Shown here in pieces: positions 57,695-64,000 of a stretch of DNA of 64,000 bases. A model generated the notes under the pieces. That model made no database searches, was not told where the DNA came from, and was given only the letters and a program-made list of their open reading frames with translations. This DNA comes from JAOPZW01 sp963806015 (GTDB taxonomy: Bacteria > Actinomycetota > Thermoleophilia > Solirubrobacterales > Solirubrobacteraceae). The stretch is from the NCBI GenBank assembly GCA_963806015.1, contig CAWDWM010000004.1, positions 310,001 to 374,000 on the forward strand. Reading direction: 5' to 3'. Positions within the stretch are counted from its first letter, which is position 1. Every line of letters begins with the position of its first letter. The position numbers were made by a program, and so were the translations under genes.

Positions 57695-57752
57695 CCCCCG
57701 GTCCTCCCCGCGCGCGCGCAGACCACGAGCGTCTCTAACAGAGCTTAAGAAC

Positions 57753-57784
57753 GGCCGGCGGCGGCCGCTCCACCGCCGCCGGCC
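57753..57784. terminator. GC hairpin between acyltransferase and cdsA
   Basis: GGCCGGCGGCGG-N8-CCGCCGCCGGCC, a perfect 12-bp stem, 45 nt downstream of cdsA. No U tract. Probably ends the rpsB-cdsA operon and separates it from the acyltransferase promoter region (57695-57750). Confidence 0.6.
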
Positions 57785-57828
57785 ACGGCGGCATGATGTC
57801 AGACGTGATGTAGGAGGTCCAGTCCGAA

Positions 57829-58686
57829 CTACAACATTGCGTGCCAGACGTAGAACCCGGCGACCATCGTGAACATCGCCGCGTCCAGGCGGTCGAGGGC
57901 GCCGCCGTGGGCGCCGAACAGCCTCCCGGTGTCCTTCGCCCCCGCGTCGCGCTTGAGATAGGACTCGAAGAGATCGCCGACCGGCGCCGCCGCCGCGACC
58001 GCCGCGCCGAGGATCAGCGCGTGCCAGCCGCTCAGCCAGTCCTGGTAGAGCCCCGCCAGCCACACCGCGGTCACCGCGACCAGGAAGCCGATGCCCAGGC
58101 CCTCGATCGTCTTGTTGGGCGAGATCGACGGCGCCAGGCGCCGCGTGCCCAGCGCCCGCCCACCGAGGTAGGCGCCGGTGTCGCCGATGAACGTCCCCAC
58201 CAGCACGTCGATGACGATCCCGTCGCCGTGGGGCAGGTCGCGCAGCAGCACCGCGTGCGCGAAGGCCAGCCCGATCCACGTCAGGCCGAGCATCGTCACG
58301 GCCACCCCGGGCGCGCCGGCGTGGCGCGGCTGCAGCAGGCAGAGCAGGAAGACCCACGGCACGCAGGCCACCAGCGCGCCGAGGACGGCCGCCTGATCGC
58401 CCAGGTGCGCGGCCACGAGCAGGGCGATCGCCCCCGTGAAGCCCGCCAGCCGCGACGGGTTGGTGAAGGCGTACATGGCGAAGAGCTCGTGCAGGCAGGC
58501 GCACGAGAGCAGGACGAGGCCGGCCACGAAGACCCAGTTGCCGAAGCCGATGATCACCAGCGCGAACGCGATCGCCGGCACCGCGGCGGCCAGCCGTGCG
58601 CCGAGGTCCGAGCGCGCGTTGCGCCGCGCCGCGCGACCGGCGCGCCGCTCGCTCGCCGTCCCACGCCGGCGCGCTCGCCCTTCCAT
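57829..58686 (-). CDS. cdsA: Phosphatidate cytidylyltransferase
   Basis: 285-aa integral membrane enzyme making CDP-diacylglycerol. Signature SYLKRDAGAKDTGRLFGAHGGALDRLD is complete, with ISPNKTIEGLGIGF upstream. Arg-rich N-terminus (about 1-30) before the first helix. ATG overlaps the uppS stop (TGATG). Part of the rpsB-tsf-pyrH-frr-uppS-cdsA operon. Confidence 0.94.
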   Translation of the reverse strand: MEGRARRRGTASERRAGRAARRNARSDLGARLAAAVPAIAFALVIIGFGNWVFVAGLVLLSCACLHELFAMYAFTNPSRLAGFTGAIALLVAAHLGDQAAVLGALVACVPWVFLLCLLQPRHAGAPGVAVTMLGLTWIGLAFAHAVLLRDLPHGDGIVIDVLVGTFIGDTGAYLGGRALGTRRLAPSISPNKTIEGLGIGFLVAVTAVWLAGLYQDWLSGWHALILGAAVAAAAPVGDLFESYLKRDAGAKDTGRLFGAHGGALDRLDAAMFTMVAGFYVWHAML

Positions 58687-59363
58687 CAGCGCCCTCCGAA
58701 CCGGCGCCGGCGGCGCTCGAACTCGTCGAGCGCGGTGCGGAACGCCTCGCGCGAGAAGTCGGGCCACAGCTCGTCGGCGAAGACGAGCTCGGAGTAGGCC
58801 GACTGCCACAGCAGGTAGTTGCTCGTGCGCTGCTCGCCGCTCGTGCGGATGATGAGATCGGGGTCGTGCATCTCGGGCGCGTAGAGCAGGCTCCGGAACG
58901 CCTCCTCCCCGCCGCCGCTGTAGCGCTCGGCCGCATCCAGGATCTCCGCGCGCCCGCCGTAGTTGAAGGCGACGTACAGCGTGATGCGGTCGTTGGCCGC
59001 CGTCTCGGCCTCGGCCCAGTCCATCTGCTCGAGCAGCGCGCCGGTGACGCGCTCGCGCCGGCCGATGAAGCGCATGCGCACGCCCTCGGCGTTGAGCTCG
59101 GGCGTCTCGGAGGCGATGCGCTGGGAGAACATGCGCATCAGCGCCGTGACCTCCTCGGCCGGGCGCGACCAGTTCTCGGTCGAGAACGAGTAGACGGTCA
59201 GCTCGCGCACCCCGAACTCGACCGCATCGCGCAGGCGCGCCTTGACGACGTCGGCGCCCGCCTGATGGCCGTCGATCACGGGCAGCCCGCGCTGCTGCGC
59301 CCAGCGGCCGTTACCGTCGGTGATGATGGCGACGTACCGCGCCGCGCGGCCGTCCGAGGCCAT
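58686..59363 (-). CDS. uppS: Isoprenyl (undecaprenyl) diphosphate synthase
   Basis: 225-aa cis-prenyltransferase. Motif IITDGNGRWAQQRGLPVIDGH with the catalytic Asp (Thr in place of the common Met before D), VYSFSTENWSRP, FNYGGRAEI and RTSGEQRTSNYLLWQSAYSEL. Makes the carrier lipid for peptidoglycan. Its start shares one base with the frr stop; cdsA starts at its stop. Shorter than typical (about 245-260 aa), so chain length may differ. Confidence 0.93.
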   Translation of the reverse strand: MASDGRAARYVAIITDGNGRWAQQRGLPVIDGHQAGADVVKARLRDAVEFGVRELTVYSFSTENWSRPAEEVTALMRMFSQRIASETPELNAEGVRMRFIGRRERVTGALLEQMDWAEAETAANDRITLYVAFNYGGRAEILDAAERYSGGGEEAFRSLLYAPEMHDPDLIIRTSGEQRTSNYLLWQSAYSELVFADELWPDFSREAFRTALDEFERRRRRFGGR

Positions 59364-59929
59364 CAGACCTCGAGGATCTCTGCTTCCTTGGCCTTCAGCG
59401 CCGTCTCGAGTTCGGCGATCCGCGCGTCGGTGACCTTCTGCAGCTCGACCTCGGCGCGGTGCTCGTCGTCGGCGCCGGCGTCGCCGCTCTCCTTGAGCTC
59501 GCGCAGGTCGTGCATGACGTCGCGGCGGATGTTGCGGATCGCGACGCGCCCCTCCTCCGCGATGTGGCGCACCACCTTGACCAGGTCGCGGCGGCGCTCC
59601 TCGTTGAGCTCGGGGATGGCCATGCGGATCAGGCGCCCGTCGTTGTTGGGCGTGAGCCCGATGTCGGACTCCATGATCGCCTTCTCGATCGCCTTGATCG
59701 ACGCTTGGTCATAGGGCTGGACGGTGAGCAGGCGCGCCTCGGGCACGTTGATCGTGGCCAGCTGCTTCAGCGGCGTCGCCGCGCCGTAGTAGTCGACCAC
59801 GATGCGGTCCAGCAGCCCGGGGCTGGCGCGGCCCGTGCGCACCGTGCCGAACTCGTTGCGAGTCGCCTCGAGGGATTTGGTCATGCGCTCGCCGGCGTCG
59901 GCGAGCAGCTCATCGGTCAGCTCTGTCAT
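59363..59929 (-). CDS. frr: Ribosome recycling factor
   Basis: 188 aa, standard length. ERMTKSLEATRNEFGTVRTGRASPGLLD, VQPYDQASIKAIEKAIMESDIGLTPNNDG and ELNEERRRDLVKVVRHIAEEGRVAIRNIRRD are family hallmarks. Splits post-termination ribosomes with EF-G. ATG overlaps pyrH stop by 4 nt; the TGA overlaps the uppS ATG by one base. Confidence 0.97.
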   Translation of the reverse strand: MTELTDELLADAGERMTKSLEATRNEFGTVRTGRASPGLLDRIVVDYYGAATPLKQLATINVPEARLLTVQPYDQASIKAIEKAIMESDIGLTPNNDGRLIRMAIPELNEERRRDLVKVVRHIAEEGRVAIRNIRRDVMHDLRELKESGDAGADDEHRAEVELQKVTDARIAELETALKAKEAEILEV

Positions 59930-60663
59930 GTCGCCACCAGGGTGCCTACGCGCTCGCCGGACACTATCCGGTCGATGTTGCGCTCGTCATCCATGTTGAA
60001 CACGTGGATCGGCAGGCCGTTCTCCATGCACAGCGTCAGCGCGGTGAGGTCCATGATCCGCAGGCGCCGCTCGAGGGCCTCCATGTGGGTGATCTCGGCG
60101 ATGAACTCCGCCGAGGAGTCCACCCGCGGATCGGCCGTGTAGACGCCCTCGACGCCGTTCTTGGCCATCAGCAGGACCTCGGCGTGGATCTCGACCGCGC
60201 GCAGGGCGGCCGCGGTGTCCGAGGTGAAGAACGGGTTGCCGGTGCCCGCGGCGAAGATCACGACGCGGCCCTTCTCCAGGTGGCGCATGGCGCGCCGGCG
60301 GATGTAGGGCTCGGCGACCTCCTGGACCTCGATGGCCGACTGCACGCGCGTGTGCACGTCGCGCTTCTCCAGGGCGTCCTGCAATTGCAGCGCGTTGAGG
60401 ACGATGGCCAGCATCCCCATGTAGTCCGCCGTGGCGCGGTCCATGCCCTCGGCGGCGCCGGCGATGCCGCGGTAGATGTTCCCCGCGCCCAGCACGATGG
60501 CGATCTCGACCCCGCGCTCGTGCACGACCTTGATCTGCTCGGCCACCGCCCCCAGGCGCGCCGGATCGGTCCCGTAGTCGAGGGAGCCCATCAGGGACTC
60601 CCCCGACACCTTGATCAGGATGCGCCGGAAGGCCGGCGCCCCGGCCGCGCCGGGCTCACTCAC
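59926..60663 (-). CDS. pyrH: UMP kinase
   Basis: 245 aa of the bacterial hexameric UMP kinase family. RILIKVSGESLMG, VLGAGNIYRGIAGAAEGMDRATADYMGMLA, GTGNPFFTSDTAAALRA and GVYTADPRVD are typical. GTG start 60663 overlaps the tsf stop (GTGA); the longer reading frame upstream was rejected. Phosphorylates UMP, usually regulated by GTP and UTP. Confidence 0.95.
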   Translation of the reverse strand: MSEPGAAGAPAFRRILIKVSGESLMGSLDYGTDPARLGAVAEQIKVVHERGVEIAIVLGAGNIYRGIAGAAEGMDRATADYMGMLAIVLNALQLQDALEKRDVHTRVQSAIEVQEVAEPYIRRRAMRHLEKGRVVIFAAGTGNPFFTSDTAAALRAVEIHAEVLLMAKNGVEGVYTADPRVDSSAEFIAEITHMEALERRLRIMDLTALTLCMENGLPIHVFNMDDERNIDRIVSGERVGTLVAT

Positions 60664-61267
60664 TCGCCCACCGCGAAGCGCGCGAAGCGCCTGATCACCA
60701 CGTTCTCGCCCGTCTTGGCCGAGAGGTCGCCGCGCAACTGCTCGATCGTCTTGCCCTCGTACTTGTCCGCGTTGACGTGGACCTGGTTGAGCAGCACGAC
60801 GTCGCCGAGCCACTTCTTGATCTGGCCCTCGACGATCCGCGGGCGCACGTTCTCGGGCTTGTCGGCCGCCTGCTGCTCGAACACCCGCGCCTCGGCGGCG
60901 CGGACGTCCTCGGGGACCTCGTCCTCGGAGACGAACCGCGTCTGCGGCGAGGCGGCGAGGTGCAGCGCCACGTCGCGGGCGAAGGCGATGAAGTCATCGT
61001 TCTTGGCCACGAAGTCGGTGTTGCAATCGACCTCGACGAGCACGCCGACCTTGCCGTTGGCGTGGATGTAGCTCTGGATGGTGCCCTCGGCCGCCTCGCG
61101 GTCGGCGAGCTTGCCGAGCTTGTTGCCCATCTTGACGCGGAGGATCTCGACGGCCTTCTCGGCGTCGCCGTCCGCTTCCTCGAGGGCGCGCTTGCAGTCC
61201 ATCATGCCCGCGCCGGTCTGCTGGCGCAGGGCGGCGACGTCCTTGGCGCTGATCTGGGGAGTCGTAC

Positions 61268-61271
<4 letters not shown>
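60660..61271 (-). CDS. tsf: Elongation factor Ts
   Basis: 203 aa. N-terminal UBA-like domain KDVAALRQQTGAGMMDCKRALEEADGD, the EF-Tu-binding VEVDCNTDFVAKNDDF motif. Clearly shorter than the E. coli protein (283 aa), with a single core half, like Thermus-type EF-Ts. ATG overlaps the rpsB stop by 4 nt. Confidence 0.96.
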
Positions 61272-62347
<1,076 letters not shown>

Positions 62348-62404
62348 GGTGCGGCTCCCTTTATGAGGTACGTGTGGGTGATGTGCCCGCGGGGGCGCTG
62401 CGGA

Positions 62405-62422
62405 CCCGGGTTGAGACCCGGG
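62405..62422 (-). promoter_or_regulatory. Hairpin in the rpsB leader
   Basis: CCCGGGT-TGAG-ACCCGGG, a 7-bp stem about 58 nt before the rpsB ATG, extended by flanking pairs. A possible S2 autoregulatory leader element or a structural feature; no match to a named leader is claimed. TACAAT at 62478-62473 on the minus strand is a plausible -10 about 125 nt before the start. Confidence 0.4.
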
Positions 62423-62512
62423 CAGGGTCGCCACGCTGTGATCCCACGGGGTAGCTGGACGTTGCGCTTCTGATTGTACGCAAGAACTTCGATACGCCTG
62501 CGTTAGGAGCAT

Positions 62513-62558
62513 CGCGGGCCGGTCCTCCCTTCCCCTACCTCCGGTGGTCCGGCCCGCG
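62513..62558. repeat. Inverted repeat upstream of the rpsB promoter
   Basis: CGCGGGCCGG and its reverse complement CCGGCCCGCG separated by 26 nt, in the 273-nt divergent gap between rpsB and the methyltransferase at 62621. Further pairing allows one mismatch. Could be a divergent-promoter operator or RNA hairpin; otherwise the gap shows only the rpsB leader. Confidence 0.45.
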
Positions 62559-62620
62559 TCGTGCAGCGGCGGGGGCGGCCATGGACGCGGCCGCCCCGCC
62601 GCGCTATCTACGCTGTGACG

Positions 62621-63418
62621 ATGCCCGACCTCGCCAGCAGCTTCGACGACGTCGCCGCCGCCTACGAGCGCGGCCGGCCGCGCTACGAGCCCCATGCCAT
62701 CGCCGCGATCGCCGCCGACGCCGGCGGCGGCCCGCGGCTGCTCGACGTCGGCGCCGGGACCGGGCGGCTCTCGGGGCCATTGCTCGAGCAGGGCTTCGAC
62801 GTGGTGGCGGTCGAGCCCCTGGACGCCATGCGCGAGATCCTCGCCCGCTCCATCGGGCCCGAGCGCGCGCTGCCCGGCCGCGCCGAGGCGCTGCCGCTGC
62901 CCGATGCCAGCGTGGACGGCGCGGTCTGCAGCGACGCCTGGCACTGGTTCGACGGCGCCCGGGCCGCGGACGAGCTGGCCCGCGTCGTCAGGCCCGGCGG
63001 CGGCGCGGTGGTGTGCGTCACGCACCCGCGCTGGTTCGGCAGCGACGACGCGCCCGACTGGTGGCTGGACCTGCTCGTCGTGCATGCCGCCTTGCCGAAG
63101 AGCGACCACCCCTACCTGACGGGCTCGCGCCGGCCCGACGGCCTCGAGGGCCACCCGGACTTCGAGGAGATCCAGCTGCGCGACGAGCCCTTCGTGCACA
63201 GCACCGATCGCGTCGGCATCGTGGCCCATTGGGCGTCGATGTCCTTCGTGGCCACGCTCCCGGACGCTCAGCGCGCGACGTTCCTCACCGAGCTCGACGC
63301 GATGCTCGCCCGCCGCGGCGTCGACGAGGTCGAGATCCCCTACCGGGCCGAGCTGTGGATCACTCGGCGCCGGCCAGCGCCAGCGCCGCGCGCAGATCCT
63401 CGGGCAGCGGCGAGCTGA
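62621..63418 (+). CDS. Class I SAM-dependent methyltransferase
   Basis: 265 aa. SAM motif I RLLDVGAGTGRLSGPLLEQG, acidic VVAVEPLDAMRE, motif post-I DGAVCSDAWHWFDG. Type 11/YcgJ-like methyltransferase; substrate unknown. ATG is 6 nt after TACGCT (62609-62614), consistent with leaderless translation. Its last 59 nt, encoding a low-complexity RRRPAPAPRADPRAAAS tail, overlap the convergent pseudouridine synthase gene. Confidence 0.85.
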   Translation: MPDLASSFDDVAAAYERGRPRYEPHAIAAIAADAGGGPRLLDVGAGTGRLSGPLLEQGFDVVAVEPLDAMREILARSIGPERALPGRAEALPLPDASVDGAVCSDAWHWFDGARAADELARVVRPGGGAVVCVTHPRWFGSDDAPDWWLDLLVVHAALPKSDHPYLTGSRRPDGLEGHPDFEEIQLRDEPFVHSTDRVGIVAHWASMSFVATLPDAQRATFLTELDAMLARRGVDEVEIPYRAELWITRRRPAPAPRADPRAAAS

Positions 63419-64000
63419 CGTCGATCGGCGCCCCCGTCACCGGGTGCGCGAAGGCCAGCCGCGCGGCGTGCAGGAACTGGCGCTCGAGGCCCAGCCGCCC
63501 CGGCGTCCCGTACTCGGGATCGCCGACGACCGGGTGATCGATCGCCTTCAGATGAGCGCGGATCTGGTGGGTGCGCCCGGTCTCCAGGCGCACGCGCAGC
63601 AGGGTGGTGCGCGGCAGCGCCTGCTCGATCTCGAAGTGCGTCACCGCCGCGCGCGGATCGTCGGTCTCGGTCGACATCCGGGTGCGCACGCGCCGGTCGC
63701 GCCCCAGCGGCGCGTCGATCGTGCCGCTGCGCGCCGGCGGGCGCCCCTCGACCAGCGCCAGGTACTCGCGGGTGATCGCGCGCGCCTGCAGGGCGTTGCG
63801 CAGAGCGCGGTGCACGGCCTCCGAGCGAGCGACGACGAGCAGCCCCGACGTGTCGCGGTCGAGGCGATGCACGATGCCGGCGCGGGCCGCGTCCTCCCCG
63901 CCGGCGGCGAGCGGGCTCAGCGCCTGGGCGAGCGTCCCGCTGCGATGCCCGCGCGCCGGGTGGACGACGACGCCGGCGGGCTTGTCGACCACCAGCAGGT
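63360..64000 (-). CDS. RluD-type pseudouridine synthase, 5' end outside window
   Basis: At least 213 residues; the N-terminal S4 domain lies beyond the window. The catalytic HRLDRDTSG motif (Asp) is in GIVHRLDRDTSGLLVVAR, preceded by VVDKPAGVVVHPARGH; RTHQIRAHL is the RNA-binding loop. Modifies 23S rRNA uridines; in many bacteria it sits next to lspA, which would lie upstream. Partial only because of the window edge. Confidence 0.93.
   Translation of the reverse strand, partial: LLVVDKPAGVVVHPARGHRSGTLAQALSPLAAGGEDAARAGIVHRLDRDTSGLLVVARSEAVHRALRNALQARAITREYLALVEGRPPARSGTIDAPLGRDRRVRTRMSTETDDPRAAVTHFEIEQALPRTTLLRVRLETGRTHQIRAHLKAIDHPVVGDPEYGTPGRLGLERQFLHAARLAFAHPVTGAPIDVSSPLPEDLRAALALAGAE

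Noticed and set aside
62348..62620. tRNA or other stable RNA in the rpsB/methyltransferase gap
   Set aside because: No cloverleaf or T-loop GGTTC pattern with an acceptor stem was found; only hairpins and a -10-like element.

Overview
The window is high-GC, gene-dense chromosomal DNA of an actinobacterium. Several things point to the Thermoleophilia (Solirubrobacterales-like) rather than Streptomyces or Mycobacterium: a short EF-Ts, a minimal RsiG-like anti-sigma protein with one c-di-GMP-type motif, a GarA-FtsR gene pair, tandem secreted ferritin-like proteins, a WS/DGAT wax-ester or triacylglycerol synthase, and many start codons lying 6-9 nt downstream of a TANNNT hexamer (leaderless mRNAs). 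The lineage is inference; no rRNA or tRNA gene is present. No CRISPR array, insertion sequence or prophage was seen. No gap between genes exceeds 300 nt.

Layout. 1-19 kb is an accessory catabolic region: end of a spermidine-synthase-like gene, aldo/keto reductase, J-domain protein, ROK kinase, EthD protein, StyA-type flavin monooxygenase divergent from a LysR protein reduced to its DNA-binding domain, a PAS/GAF/SpoIIE phosphatase, thioesterase, SDR, benzoylformate-decarboxylase-like enzyme, a GGDEF gene broken by an in-frame TAG, M24 hydrolase, flavin reductase, HpaB-type hydroxylase, XRE-cupin regulator and SnoaL-like protein. StyA, HpaB and the flavin reductase suggest flavin-dependent aromatic hydroxylation.

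19-36 kb is mixed: hydrolases, tetratricopeptide thioredoxin, DNA polymerase IV, an RlpA-like cell-wall protein behind a probable c-di-AMP riboswitch, ECF sigma factor divergent from WS/DGAT, NAD synthetase, and an AbiEi-DUF559 fusion gene. 36-41 kb (minus strand) is a conserved block: SRPBCC, apt, MerR/FtsR, GarA-like FHA protein, RsiG-like protein, CDP-alcohol phosphatidyltransferase, proS. 41-54 kb has secreted proteins (RTX/DUF11 protein, two glycoside-hydrolase-like proteins, ferritin-like pair, L,D-transpeptidase), sodA, ispG, a methyltransferase, a cupin-SRPBCC fusion and an acyl-CoA synthetase.

53-62 kb (minus strand) is the widely conserved cluster rpsB-tsf-pyrH-frr-uppS-cdsA-dxr-rseP, with start/stop overlaps at nearly every junction. 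It is interrupted between cdsA and dxr by an acyltransferase and a second AbiEi-DUF559 gene. The window ends in an RluD-type pseudouridine synthase.

The most notable signal is the pair of AbiEi-DUF559 paralogues at 32.2-33.1 and 55.7-56.6 kb. Each is preceded by a 55-57 nt palindrome with the core GGGGGTGGGC...GCCCACCCCC but different flanking arm bases. In each the palindrome ends exactly 16 nt before an alignment-conserved GTG. A related structured repeat without a gene lies at 15795-15877.
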